The position numbers and the translations under genes are program-made. Positions 1 through 12,754 of a stretch of DNA of 64,000 nt are shown here, in pieces (the first letter of the stretch is position 1; the number at the start of each line of letters is the position of its first letter). Source of the stretch: Leptoclinus maculatus (lineage: Eukaryota; Chordata; Actinopteri; Perciformes; Stichaeidae); contig JAVDOI010000006.1 in assembly GCA_032191485.1 (NCBI GenBank), positions 8,109,556 through 8,173,555 on the forward strand. Direction: 5' to 3'. The notes below the pieces were generated by a model, which saw only the letters and a program-made list of their open reading frames with translations, made no database searches and was not told the origin of the DNA.

Positions 1-2490
1 CATCAAATCCTCATGTCGGCCATTGTCAAATCCCCAGAACATCAACCCAACCCCAGCAGCCTGCTCAACCCCTCCACCCGCTGCAAGGAGACCTCCACAC
101 CCGAAGGTTAGTCTCACATACTGAACTAATAAACAAGCACACAGGTAAACTCAATCAGCCCGAACTTAAACCTGGGATTAACTGTTCTGAAGCTGTACAG
201 TGCCCCCCCCCCCCCCATACGAGTGTGCACCCTTATGCTATCAGATTCAGCCCAAATGGACTCTCTGTTCCCTTATTTTGTTTGTATGTGGTGTGTTTAT
301 GTGTGTGTGTGTTCTTTCTATGGCCTGTCTCACAAAGCAGGATTATGAAGTTGAATAAAGTTGGATAATTTAGCTCAGTGCATGTTAAACCTGGAGCTCG
401 CTCCAAACTAGGGACATGGACTGAACTAAAAAAAAAAACTCTGTTTTGGTTTTGTTCACTGTGGATTTATCCAGCTGACATTGTAACCCTGCTCGGGCCT
501 GGCTCACAAAGTAAGAGCAGCGGATTAGCCGGGTAACGTTGGTTTTAATCCAGACTTTCTACCTTTGCTGCATATATCAAAGCTGTGTAGCAGGTTCAGT
601 GTATCATCTCAAAATGTGCAAACAGCCCATCTCCTAAAAAATGGAAAAAACGATTCCAGAAAAATCATTCTTATGACAAAAAATACTGCATTTAGACCAG
701 CTCACAGACCAACTGCATCTCTAACACCATGAGTTAGACCACGATGTGTGTTTGATCAGACACGTGTTTCGACTACAGTGGCCTGGCCAAGTTGGAACTT
801 GCTTTGTGATTCAGGGTTCCTTCCTGTCCATGTTCCTTCGCTTTCACATAGCTATTGTTAGACTGCTCTCTCCTTTCTGTCTCTTTCCTCTCCGCTCCTC
901 ACAGAAAAGAGGAGGGTCACCTTTGAAAGTAAGTTAGCAGTCACCACAGTGTGTCATCTCACATGCACGAGCTCATCTCCATGCATGTTATACTGCACGT
1001 GCTACACACGTGCTCATATCATACTGCATCTGTCTTATTGTCCCGTTGTCAAGCTAACCAAAGCCTTTCATCTTAAAGGTCAAGTTTGACGTGATGTAGT
1101 CCTCTTTTCTTTTTTTTCAGCATCATTCCTGGAGTCATGATTTAGATAGCATATGGTTGGATATGGTAGCTTTTCGCCCAGAAACATTTGAAATGCTTTG
1201 GTCATTGGCATGCATAATCTGATTTTGACTGGAACATGAATATACCCAATATCTTAAATTAGAAATAAGTAATTCATTATTCAAATTACCCCATGCTGCC
1301 TGGAAGGACAAACTGAAACTCATGATTTTAGCCTGTAACACAAATATTCTGGTGCCATATTCTCTCTTTCAGTAACTCCTAGCCCCACCCACTTCTTCTT
1401 CTTCTTCACTTTTTTTGCATTGCAGAGTTTGGTCGTCGCGTGAAAGAGAGAATGCATCACAACATCCCTCATCGTTTCACCGTGGGCCTCAACATGAGGG
1501 CTGCCAAGTGTGCCGTCTGCCTGGACACGGTGCACTTTGGACGACAGGCTGCCACTTGTCTAGGTTTGTACCCTGCACTGTAGCTGGGTAGTGCTGAATG
1601 TGAAGAGATCTCTTATCATTGCAATATAATCCCCCTCTTATTTATGAGACTCTCTCTCTCCTTGTTGTATTACAGAGTGTAACACCCTGTGTCACCCTAA
1701 GTGCTCGCCGTGTCTCCCGGCCACCTGCGGTCTGCCTGCCGAGTATGCCACTCACTTCTCGGAGGCTCTGTGCCGAGAAAAGGCAAACTCTCCTGCGCTG
1801 CAGGTCAAAGAGGCCAGTGGGCATGTCCGCTTGGAGGGCTGGATGAAGCAGCCACGGTAACATCAGAACTACCATACTGACAATGAACCATGTGTTTGTT
1901 TTTTGTTGCTTTGATCGTAAGAGTGCATTTGTGTGTTTGCTCACACAGAAATGGCAAGCGTGGTCAGCAGGGCTGGGAGAGGAAATATGTGGTGCTTGAT
2001 GGAACCAAATTATCCATCTATGATACTGAGCCCAGAGAAGGTCAGTACTTTATCACTTGTACTAGACAGGTACATTTTAAACATGACGGTTTATCCATTC
2101 CCATAATGAGACAGTTTGTAATCATCTAAGGCTTTATATTACCATGTAGATCAATACAGCAGTAGCAAATAATAATGCGTTTGTTTTTTTTCCTGCTAGA
2201 CTATATAAAAATGGAGGAGGAGTTTGAGCTCTATCTGCCTGATGGAGAGGTGACCGTTCACGGAGCTGTTGGAGCCTCTGAGCTCATCAACACTGCCAAG
2301 TCAGGTACTGGATCAATGCCACCTAATCCCGCTGCGCTGAGCCTATTTTTAGGATTTAAGTGTATCATCCTCTTCCCCCAAATTTTAAATTAGATCCACA
2401 TCGTGTCCAATCTATACTTTGAATCTCAAAATGTTGACAGTTCTGCTCAGCTGTGAAATGAAGCTGTTTGCGAGATAGCCATTCAGTCCG

Positions 2491-2537
<47 letters not shown>

Positions 2538-4708
2538 AGACATACCGTATGTGTTGAAGCTGGAGTCGCATCCCCACACCACCTGCTGGCCAGGCCAGTC
2601 CATCTACTTCATGGCTCCCAGCTTCCCTGACAAGCAGCGCTGGGTGGCCGTACTGGAGTCCGTGGTGGCGGGTAGCCGTGGATCTAGAGACAAAGTGGAT
2701 TCTGATGCTGTAAGTATTGTGTGTTTGTATTCTTTCTGCTTGTGTCGGGCCTGTTTGAGTTCACGATTTGAGCCGCTTATAAAGGCAGCCCAGTGTCTCC
2801 TTTTATACAAGACGAACCCACTTATTATGCTCATTTCATATGGTAACTTTATCCAAGGGTGGCTGTATTGTTGGGTGTGAAGACAATATATTGAATGCCT
2901 CCATTAAACATCAGCCAGTGCCTTCACTTCGTTTTCTCTCCCTCCCTCTTCTTTCTCTCTCTCTCTCTCTGCATGTTCTCAACATCCACGTCTTCTATTT
3001 GTGTGTCGTCCATCGTCTTTGTTGATGTGATTATACTGTGCGTGTGTATCTCCATTCAACTCGGTTGTGTGGATCATATTATAGGCAGGTGTTTCTAAAA
3101 GACAGAAGAACCTTTCCCCTCTGGTTCAGGTACAGTAAGTAGCTGCACGAACGCTTGGGCTTCAGTCGACCGACCGACTGAGCATGCGGTAGCTGTACAC
3201 ATCTATGCATACAAACACTGATGCTGTGCAGCGCAGGAGTTATGAATATGTACTGAATACATGGAAGTAACTCTGGCCTGTGAAACACACACACACACAC
3301 ACTCATAAACCTACATAGTGCATGGATGTGAATAGGCACTGCTGTGACCTCTGGTCTGGTGTCGTATGCGATGTCATGCATGCTTCTGCAAAAGCCATGC
3401 ACTGCTGTAGCCCCTTTCACTGAAACCTACAGGCACATGTACACACTCGTTCAGTCTGCAGGCTTCTGCTGTTGCTGATTGTGTGTTTATTGCTGCTTTA
3501 GGAGCACTTTCCCATCCCTCTTGTATTCTGTGATAAAGGACTCTCTGAACTATGTGTCAGCGTTTCCAAAAGGTGTTACCCCTGCCTTGTTTATTGTGTT
3601 ATTTATTCAAATAGGTTTTTTTTTTTTTTTTTGCCTAATAGCAGATTACACTACATGGCCAAAAGTATTTGAACACCCACCTGAACATGTGATTACTGAA
3701 CATGAAATTACAAAAACTACAAAAGGACTATACATTTCCAAAATGGGCATTAATATGCTCCACACATTTTTGGATGTGGGGTTGATGTCAGGGCTGTCTG
3801 CGAACCAGTTAAGGAAGTAACTGGGAATTTCTTTATGTATCTAGCTTTGTACACACGGGCAGCCGTTATGCTTTAAAATGAGCATTTCCACACAGATGGC
3901 TGCTGTCCAATCAACATGACATTTAGTATACAGCCGCTATCAGACAGAGTCACACACACTGTACAGTGTTGCGGTATAAGCAAGTACAATAAAAAAATAA
4001 TTAAGCACAGTAGGTTTATAGCTACCTGCCCCGGATAACAACAGCCTTTAAAACGACTGGGATGGGCCTTGATGCTACGCTATCGCTTACCTGATGCTAG
4101 CGGTAACAATAAGTGATGGCCTGGAAGTGCTATCTAAAAGGCCTTCTCCTAAGAGGTACAGCCAGTGTTCAACAGTATGTTTTCATGAATTTAACTACTT
4201 TTCATAACTGCTATTGTTGCTATGAAGAGATTGTTTCTATGGCCAATCAGAAAACAGTTCTTATTGTGTCAGAAACTGTGAAGTACTGAGAGTTTACCAC
4301 GTATGTTTGGTCAATTCCTACTATTCTCTTGTATTGTTTACCTACTCTCTGATTAAATATTATTAAATAATTATTTTTTTTTACAGCTGTTTTGTATGGA
4401 AGCCCATTCCCGCAAGCAAAAAAAAGAAAAAAGATCACAAAAAAAAAATAAGATCACTAAAAAGAAAAAAGAAAAAAAATAGTAACTTAAAAAAAAATAA
4501 AAATAATGTAATTCACAAAAAAAAATTAAAATAAAAATCCACCCACAAAATAAATAATAATTCTAATAATTTTTTTTTTTTTTTTTTACTTTTTTTCCAC
4601 CAGCAAAAAAAAATAATATAAGATCACCAAAAAAATAAAAAATAATTAATTCACCAAAAAGAAAAAAATGGATTCACAAAAAAAAAAAAAATAATAATTA
4701 ATTCACAA

Positions 4709-4769
<61 letters not shown>

Positions 4770-7700
4770 TTTTTACTTTTTCTCTGTCAGCAAAAAAAAA
4801 AAAGATGTTTCCAGTTGCTGTTTATTGGTCGCCACCTCAGCCACATTGGTTTCATTCTTTATACTCCAGAGCTGCTTCTTGCTTAACATTCTATTCAATG
4901 GTGCGTTTGTTCATTACAATCCATGTGAAACATCATCTGTATTTCATGTGTTGTAAAGCCACGTTTTAAAGAAGTCTTCAATGTACTCACAATCCATTCA
5001 TATGTCATAGCTGCTTCTATGACTGTTGTGTTAAAGTATCTCATAATTTCGACTTTCTATAGCAACTGGAAAAATCTGGTCAGTGTTATGGTTACAGATG
5101 GATGCACCAAAAGTTTTTTTTTTTTTTTTTTTGCTGGTGGAAAAAAAGTAAAATAATAATAAAAAAAAAAATTATTAGAATTATTATTATCTATTTTTTT
5201 TTTTGTGATTTTATTTTTTAATTTTATTTTTTTAGTGATCTTATTTTTTTTTTTGCTGGCGGGAATGGGCTTCCATAGTTTTGTGTTAAGACAACATTAA
5301 ACACATGAAAAAAATGTTAATTGGCAAAATAATGAAATCGAAACATTTTGGCATTGAAACTTAGGTTTTGTAGTAAATATTACACAATACTTCTCCCAAA
5401 TTAAAATTTGATTTAAAAGGTGAAGGCTCTCTGCTGTCCTCTCTGCTGTCCTTGCTGGGTCATCTCTTCTTGCTCTAAAGCAACTGATTTGTTGAAGATT
5501 GGCCTAACCTGAGCCCTCCCTCTGCTCCATGTCTCTCTTCTTCTTCTTCTTGTCTTTATAGAAACTTCTTGGTAATTCTCTGCTGAAGCTGGAGGGTGAT
5601 GACCGTTTGGACATCAACTGCACTCTGCCTCTCACTGACCAGGTACAAGGACAGAAACCTGCACCATCACCAGGAACATAATTCAGTTTTTTATGTTTTT
5701 ACGTCTCACTCGTTAAGCTCTCTTCTAATCTACCTCGTCCTTTCCCCTAGATCGTGTTGGTGGGCTCTGAGGAGGGTTTGTACGCCCTTAACGTCATAAA
5801 GAACTCTTTGACCCACATCCCCGGCTTGACCTCCGTCTTTCAGATCCAGATCCTCAAGGAGCTCGATAAGCTGCTGATGATCACCGGTCAGTACATGATC
5901 TTAACTTAACATTATACTCAATTATAACTCCGTCATTTGAGTTCTCTTGTCAGTGAAAGCTAGCAAGACTCGTGCATTATTGACTTAATATGGCTTTTGT
6001 TATATTTCCAGATCATTTATTTATTCTGCATCTACACTATGTGTTTGTAATACATTATTATTCTACTATTTGATGTATTACATGTTTTAAAAAAATGTGT
6101 CGTAGAGATGAAATCAAGCCTTTTCTGCTGGTTTATACATCGGATCATCCTTGCATGTAAATGCACGGTAACATATATGATCATGTGGTTGTACGTGGTG
6201 TGTTTTGTTGGGTCACCCAGGAGAGGACAGGGCCTTGTGTCTGGTGGAGATCAAGAAGGTGAAACAGTCCTTGTCGCAGTCGCATCTCCCGGCTCAGCCT
6301 GACCTCAACCCCTTCATCTTTGAGACAGTCAAGGGATGCCACCTCTTCTCCTCTGGAAAGGTAGGTTACACTGTTGCCACTTAGAGCAGAGCACAACTCC
6401 TCCTCGTTAGACTGTTATTTAGTTAGAGTTAATGAGCTGAACATCGGTAGCGAAAGCAATGGTTGCTGTCTGGTTGCAGATATTTACCGCCGTCCTGATT
6501 GCGGCGTTGTTCTCTCTCAACAGATTGATAATGGGACCTGTATCTGCGCTGCTATGCCCAATAAGATTACAATTCTGCGGCACAATGAAAGCCTGAACAA
6601 GTTCTGCATCAGAAAGGTGAGTGGGCTTTGAAGACGGATAGGGACAACGATAATGTCACGGAGGAAAAGGCCGTGTTTTGTAGCAGAAGTAGCTCGTTTT
6701 TTTTGCTGCAGGGAGTGATGAGTTTGAAAACGTCTGTTTGTATTTTGCAGGAGATTGAGACGTCCGAGCCCTGCAGCTGTATCCACTTCACTGGCTACAG
6801 CATCGTTATCGGCACCAACAAGTTCTACGAGATTGAGATGAAGCAGTATGTGCTGGAAGGTAGGTCACCAACCCGCTGTGATTTAATAATGTCATAAAAT
6901 AAGGTGTGAGGTTTCAACATTCACACCCGAACGAGCTGACTGACATCACTTTTTTTTTTTTTTTTCAGAATTTCTTGATAAAAACGACGTGACACTAGCT
7001 TCAGCTGTCTTCGCCGCGTCCTCCCACAGCTTCCCCATCTCCATCATCCAGGTCACCACGGCTCCACAGAAAGACGAATACCTGCTCTGTTTCCACGGTT
7101 AGAATGTTTTCTTCTGTGTGTGTGTGTGTGTGTGTGCGCACTACATTGTGGATGCAGTTGAGCATGTGCACACCAAAAGAAAATCAGAGAGAGGAACTCC
7201 GCATTTATGGAATTTTTCTTGCAGAGTTTGGCGTGTTTGTGGACGCGTACGGCCGCAGGAGTAGAAGTGAAGATATCAAATGGAGCCGTCTGCCTCTCTC
7301 GTTTGGTTCGTTTGAATCCGTTTGTTTTCCGTATCACTTTCAGAAATGTCTTTTTCTCTTTTAAAAGGTCAATGTATGATATGATCTGAAGTGAATGTTT
7401 TGGTGTTTCAGCCTATAGAGAACCCTACCTGTTTGTGACCTACTTCAATTCTCTGGATGTTATTGAAATTCAGGGACACGCTGCTCTGGGGTAAGATTGC
7501 CTCCTGCTCCTGTGTCAGTACCACTCCATCAATTAGGGCTGACTCTAATTAGTTTCCTCCCAGTCACATCATCATCATTTCGTGGGTCTTTACTGAGTGT
7601 CATTGCATATTGTAGTGGTGGAATTGTTAATTTCCCATTACTGCCAAAGGGCTCATTAAACACCTCGACAAGAATCATCCATTTCAGTCACTGCTGTTCT

Positions 7701-9821
7701 TCTTTTTTTAGTTTTCTTTTTTTTTAAAGGATCCAGTGTCTGATGTTCTCCTCTCTTTCCAGGCCCCATTCATATGCACATCTGGACATCCCAAACCCGC
7801 GCTACCTAGGCCCGGCCATCTCCTCTGGGGCCATCTACCTGGCCTCCTCCTACCAGAACAAACTGCGGGTCATTTGCTGCAAAGGCAACCTGGTCCAGAG
7901 CCAAGAGGGTGTCGGTGACCTGCAGCGAAACGGCTCCGGGCGCAGGTGAGGACACTATTTATTCAACCAGCTTCAGGTTACTTTTACTGTCTGTTCATTA
8001 ACCTTTTTACACAATTACACTAATCTCTGTTCTGGGTATTACTTTGCTTACTTTTATCATCTCTCAACTTTCTTTTTACTGTCTTTAAAGTCACCACACA
8101 TGTTGAGCTGTAACAACATTTAGATACACCGAATATTGGAAACTCTCAAGTAGCGAAAGTTTCAACTAATACAGATGACAACTTAGAGCAAAGAAAAATA
8201 AATCCTGCAGACGGAGAATTAATCCAAAATATAAGATAAATATGTGTTTTATTTTTTTAATTCTTAATTTCTCAGTTTACTTGAGTATCTTACTTAGAAT
8301 ACTTTTTGGGTGGTTTGGTTCTCCCTATAATGCAGAGACGCACTGTTCTCTGGTGTTGTTGAAGGACTAATGGGACTAGCTGGCACTGCTGGGCACAGGT
8401 TGGCATCCACAGGTGGTGATGGTTGAATTGTGGCCTTTATGTTTGATTATAAAATAGGAGAGTAACAAAACTCCATTTTGCTCTTTACAGGAGGAAGAGT
8501 TCATTTTTTATCTGTAACAAATCCTGAAATAGGTCTTTTTAAAGAGAAATTGCTTTTTAAAATGCCACCTGTCAACTATAGAAAGAAAATTGATGAATAA
8601 AGACTTCCGACTGAGACTCGTCTATTTCAATTTGAATCTCGCTAACAACTGAGCCGTTATTATTCATAGTGCTGGTTTTGCTCTTTAGTTGCTGCTGTCA
8701 GCCTCTGACTGTATTCTCATTTAGGAAACTAAATTGTGTCGATTGGTTCAGTCTTTTCAAAGCGTGAATAGCAAAGTGCTGCGGCTTGTAAAATGATTTG
8801 TGAGTCCATCGTCCTCACCGCATCTGTGGACTGACCCGACAGTGCCAAGCTAAGCCCATGGCCCGAGACTCAAAATACCCTTTCCTTTGACTAATGCCCC
8901 CCTTGCCCGTCTTTGTGCCTCGGTTCCTCCCTAACAGCCCTAACAAGCGTGGGCCTCCTTCGTACAATGAGCACATCTCTAAAAGACTGGCAGCCAATCC
9001 CCTCGTTCACTCAGATCCCAGCACGCCTCACCGCTACAGAGAGGCTCGCACCGAGTTTCGGCGGGACAAGTCCCCCAGCCGTCCACTGGAGAGGGAGAAG
9101 TCTCCTGGCAGGATGCTGGAGAGCCGGATCGGGGGGTCTCCAGGAAGGGCCATGGCCGACCCTCGGCTAGAGCGCTCCCCGGGCCGGGCCATGGCAGACC
9201 CTCGGATGGACCGCTCTCCTGGCCGGATGATGGACGTTCGTAGGGAACGGTCCCCCGGACGAATCGAAGAGCGCCAGAGGCTTCATACTGGTTCAGGCCG
9301 CACGCCCATAAACCCCGTTAACAAGGTTTGGCAATCATTTTTGCTTTTTAGTATATTTTAGTATATTCGAGTTGCGTAGAGGAGGAATCCAAACGACTTT
9401 GGTTTCCAGGTTGCTTTCCCTGTAGCGCCACCAGCAGGTTGACGGTTCAGGTTTTGAGTTAAATGTCTCAACCACTATTGGGGTGGATTGCTGTGAAATT
9501 TGCTACAGATATTCAAAGGTCCCTAAAGGATAAATTGTGATAACTTTGGTGATCACCTGACTTTTTAATCCAGTGCCCTCATCAGAAACCTTCTCATCAG
9601 CCTCAGCTGCTTTTGCTTGTAATTAGCAGTTGTTAGCATGCTAACGTGTAACATCTGGATGTTAGGCAAGGACTCGTTTACGTGGCTGTAGACTCTTGTC
9701 TTGTTATATTGTATGCTTTGGTTCAGATTTCTAAGTATTAAGGGGTATTCCATGCATGTATTAATCTGACTTCATGTTTTTTGGTCTGATCCTACAGGTA
9801 TGGGACCAATCATCTGTTTGA
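1..9821 (+). CDS. cit: Citron Rho-interacting kinase, C-terminal part (5' end outside the window)
   Basis: Citron kinase acts at the midbody in cytokinesis. Only the region after the kinase and coiled coil is present. Exons with consistent phase: 1-106, 1426-1563, 1676-1856, 1949-2040, 2200-2304, 2540-2709, 5562-5642, 5751-5886, 6221-6360, 6524-6616, 6751-6859, 6969-7097, 7225-7305, 7412-7490, 7763-7945, 8938-9325, 9798-9821. They encode 744 residues and a TGA stop. In order: a C1 zinc finger (starts HHNIPHRF, with CAVC and CHPKC pairs) in exons 1426-1856; a PH domain (GWMKQPRNGKRGQQGW) in exons 1676-2709; the CNH beta-propeller in exons 5562-7945 (LVGSEEGLYALNV, NPRYLGPAISSGAIYL); then a basic SPGR-repeat tail. 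The last residues, VWDQSSV, are a class I PDZ ligand, as in mammalian citron. Similarity to human CIT, recalled from memory, is close throughout. A CIT orthologue is nearly certain. Two optional exons are listed separately. Confidence 0.96.
905..928 (+). CDS. cit: Candidate 24-nt alternative microexon of cit (RVTF motif)
   Basis: A pyrimidine-rich tract and CACAG acceptor precede 24 bases, followed by a near-consensus GTAAGT donor. The flanking cit exons are both phase 1 and 24 is a multiple of three, so inclusion or skipping keeps the frame. Included, it reads EKRRVTFE and the next codon becomes Lys (KFGRR). Skipped, the junction reads PEEFGRR, as in the usual mammalian protein. KRRVTF fits the RVxF docking motif for protein phosphatase 1. 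Whether it is spliced in vivo is inference. Confidence 0.5.
2497..2534 (+). repeat. (TG)n microsatellite at the acceptor of a cit exon
   Basis: About 19 TG units stop five bases before the acceptor of the PH-domain exon at 2540, occupying the place of the polypyrimidine tract. Only scattered T residues remain in the tract. Confidence 0.95.
3085..3129 (+). CDS. cit: Candidate 45-nt optional cassette exon of cit
   Basis: In the 2.85-kb intron between the end of the PH domain (2709) and the first CNH exon (5562), an ATTATAG acceptor is followed by 45 bases open in phase 0 (AGVSKRQKNLSPLVQ) and a CAG/GTACAG donor. Both neighbouring junctions are phase 0, so it would insert 15 residues without a shift. 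No counterpart is remembered in mammalian citron, so this is a weak prediction. Confidence 0.25.
3648..3815 (+). mobile_element. Tc1/mariner-like terminal fragment
   Basis: The string TACACTACATGGCCAAAAG, followed by a 'tatttgaacaccc' stretch, closely resembles the terminal inverted repeat start of fish Tc1-like elements, which usually read TACACTATATGGCCAAAAGT. About 165 bp of related-looking sequence follows (warning-type phrase 'tgggcattaatatgctcc'). No transposase frame and no opposite end are seen, so this is a decayed or solo terminal fragment inside the cit intron. Confidence 0.6.
4395..5277. mobile_element. Foldback/MITE-like element with long A/T-rich inverted arms
   Basis: The ends are inverted copies: TATGGAAGCCCATTCCCGC on the left and, on the right, GCGGGAATGGGCTTCCATA. 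If TA is the target duplication, the element proper is 4397-5275. The inverted similarity continues inward through poly-A/poly-T arms with 'gatcac' / 'gtgatc' blocks and 'ccaccagc' / 'gctggtgg' blocks. Around 4560-4800 an inner arm copy ends in an (AT)n run (4717-4752). The unique core is about 4805-5110. It has no ORF, so it is a non-autonomous element of unidentified family. Confidence 0.75.
9400..9590. repeat. Dispersed teleost repeat in the last cit intron
   Basis: The stretch around 'gcgccaccagcaggttgac' and 'ggtggattgctgtgaaatt' is the type of moderately repeated sequence found in many perciform genomes, recognised from memory. It is non-coding and lies in the intron between 9325 and 9798. 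Confidence 0.5.
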
Positions 9822-11840
9822 GAGACAGCAGAGCCACACAGAGAAATGAGTCGTTGGACGGGGAACAGAGAACTAGTGAAAGTGTCACCAATTCATGATG
9901 AAACACTGCCACACATCAGTTTTGCCTGACATCTAAGATGACAAACCCACAGAGGAAAACAACTGTAGCCATCAGAGCAGAGAGAGAACGAGACAAATAA
10001 ATAGATGTTTTCTCAATGAACTGACCCGAGTCAACAAAATGCCATATTTAACAGCTCTTTGAGCAGGTTGTTTTTTTCCCGCTGCGTTTGAAAATGCGCT
10101 CTGTACTCCGAGAAGAGATTAGTAATTCGATTCGATTTCTTCTTCAAAAATCCAATCGGAGTATCCGTGTTCTCAACTTTAGACCCGACTCGGTGGGTTT
10201 TGGTAGTTGCTGTTCTCTACCTACTCCAAACAGTAGTGACCACAATAGATAAGCACAGCCGTAGCAACTTTATCTCACAAGTCAATGCCTAAATATTTAC
10301 AAAGTCTGTCACCAGTGAAAATGGCAGAAGTTCACTCAAATTAGTATTACAACAACTGGCTCCACTCTGACCCCAGTAGCCACAGATCAGTCCTGTACAT
10401 TCTGGTAACATTTCTGGCTCCAGCCCCGCGCTGACACGTCCACACACAATCATCATCAGCTGACTACAATCATTCTCTGCTAAATCTCTCTTCAGTGGAG
10501 ACTTTGGTTAGTTACAGTGACAGGAACCGGCTGGAGCACAAATATATTTCAATACAATTTAAGTAGCAGAATCCTCCCTGCCCTGTAGAACCCCACACAC
10601 ACACACACACACGAACGACACGATTGTCTGCCATCGGATAAGTCGACACTAAAACTGCACTACCCACAATCCCCAGCAGGACTTTCTAATCCTTCAGAAT
10701 GCTATCTGACTGTAAATAGACGAGACATAATTTTATATATATTAAGAAGGAATTTCAAGGCTGGATAAGCCATGTCTATTTTTGTTAAAAACAAACAAGT
10801 GATTACGTGTCCTCTTGAATGTCCAATGAGTATTCTTTTAACATTTCCAAACATCCTTTATCAAGTGAGTGATTGTATCTGGATCCAACTCGTGTATGCA
10901 CTTCCATCTGTCAAAGGCAAAACCTCAGTGCTGAACTATATGACAGGAGGGGGGGAAAAAAATCATGTTCGAAGCTTACAACATAGTACTTGAGCATTTC
11001 TTTTTTCTACAATGTCAATTATATTGTATATAACCCAAAATTGTCCACGGTGAAGATGAAAATATTTGTTTTTTCCTAATTCGTAAATGGCATGGATATG
11101 TATCTCTGAAATGAAACGGAGTGTTGTCTTCTGCTTCTGCCACATTTGGGTTATATTTTGATTCCACGATTTAACAACAAAGCACGTGAAAACCATTTCC
11201 TTTCTTTAGCTATTACCTATTTGCACAGTAAATTCATTCAAGTATAATTTCTTAATTTTCTCCTTTTCTTTTATTAAGGCACTCTTGGCAAGTTAAACAA
11301 CCTTAAAAGACACTAAAATCCATCCAAATGTACTTTGGGCTTTCATTGTCAAGCTGCTTAAGCTTGACTAAAATATTGTATTTCTATATATCATAATTAG
11401 ATCGATGGAAATGGAATATTATTGTGGTTTTCAGTATGAGATGCCACACTTTAACTTGCCCAGTGTGTCTGTTAACAGAACGGCGATCAATAGGAAGAAG
11501 CTTCCTCAACTCTCTGGATCCACTACGGTTCTTTTTAGATGTAAAACACTTCCTGAATGTATTAAAGCCACGAAAATAAGAGCTGATTCATTAGTCAAAA
11601 ATGTTCAACAAAAAGCACCCAATGCTACAGATTGCACAAGATTTCCACCGGTCTCTACAGGACTCCATACAAAAGGGGTTCCCATCCTGTTATATTTTAT
11701 TTTTATATTATTTTTTAAATTGTATTTCTGTTGTCACATGGTCCTGAATCATAATGCTGTAACGCTGGATATGATGTTGATGTCTGCTAACAAATGTTTT
11801 ATTAGCGTTCCCTGTAGAGATTTTGTCACAGAATATTAAA
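9822..11840 (+). other. cit: Probable 3' UTR of cit
   Basis: No coding exon is seen after the cit stop. An early AATAAA lies at 9996-10001 and a late ATTAAA at 11835-11840. The AT-rich, repeat-poor character and the long 3' UTR of mammalian CIT favour the distal end, at about 2 kb of UTR. A short CA tract is at about 10592-10611. Short ORFs here, including 11405-11839, look like chance readings. Confidence 0.5.
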
Positions 11841-12716
11841 TATTATAACCATTGTCTTTCACTTCTACTTTGCCTCCTTATGTTGTACTTGTGTGCCTAT
11901 GAGCAAGTGACAACCTTTTCATAGTTTAGTGATTATAAACTGCAGACACAGAACTCCTTTACTAATTCGCTCTATAATGTGAGGGAAGAGGAAAAACCGA
12001 TCATTCTTGAAGCCCTCTTCGCTTGTGCCTTCTGCGAAGGCTGCCTGTGAGATGACTATTTGTCCGTGTCCATTGTGTTAGGAGAGTTCAGTCTATTTAT
12101 AGGTGTCTGATCCCGGCGCTCAGCCAACGCAACAATGGCCCGCCATTCCAGTCACGGTAGCTGCAATCAGAAACTGAGAAGAGCTGAATGGAGAAAACGT
12201 TTTCAACAATAGCATCTGCAGCCATAACTCTTCTAATCCTGACCCGCTTGTACACACCATGATGTGAGATGATACCATGGGACATCTGCTGTCGCTTCAT
12301 CACCAGCGTTTTATTTGACAGTGAGTGGGACTGAGAGCAGCGAGGCTTTCAGCGCCTCTCTCTTTTTATAGATCACACACCCGCGGACCTCACCTCCTCA
12401 CCCCGGCCCTTTCTGCTCATTTTCACTGACTGTCGCTTTTCTTGACCTGGGAGCACACCACGAGTGACACTGGACGACGTGTTAACAATGCAACGGCAAA
12501 TTGTAAGAACGTGTTCAGTGTCAGCAGTGTCTCACTTGAGTATGTCGCACCTACTGCTGTTGACAACCTCAGCATAGTTTCACGAGCTCTTTAAGGTTAA
12601 CACCAGTGTTGGTGTGCAAAGTTGATCGAAGACAGCCTTTGATGCCTGTGTCATCTCATTGGTCCTTTTACGAATTTAAAGCATCAGTGTTTTCCCCGTG
12701 TTAATCTGTCATGGAC

Positions 12717-12754
12717 ACAATGGTACAAGTACATAGATGTACTTGTACCATTGT
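12717..12754. repeat. 18-bp inverted repeat with a 2-nt centre
   Basis: ACAATGGTACAAGTACAT is followed by AG and then its exact reverse complement. All 18 base pairs match. It lies in non-coding DNA 2.3 kb upstream of myl2. Confidence 0.95.

Noticed and set aside
11405..11839. 144-residue ORF in the probable cit 3' UTR
   Set aside because: Composition is AT-driven, with no domain or splice context, and it lies where a long 3' UTR is expected.
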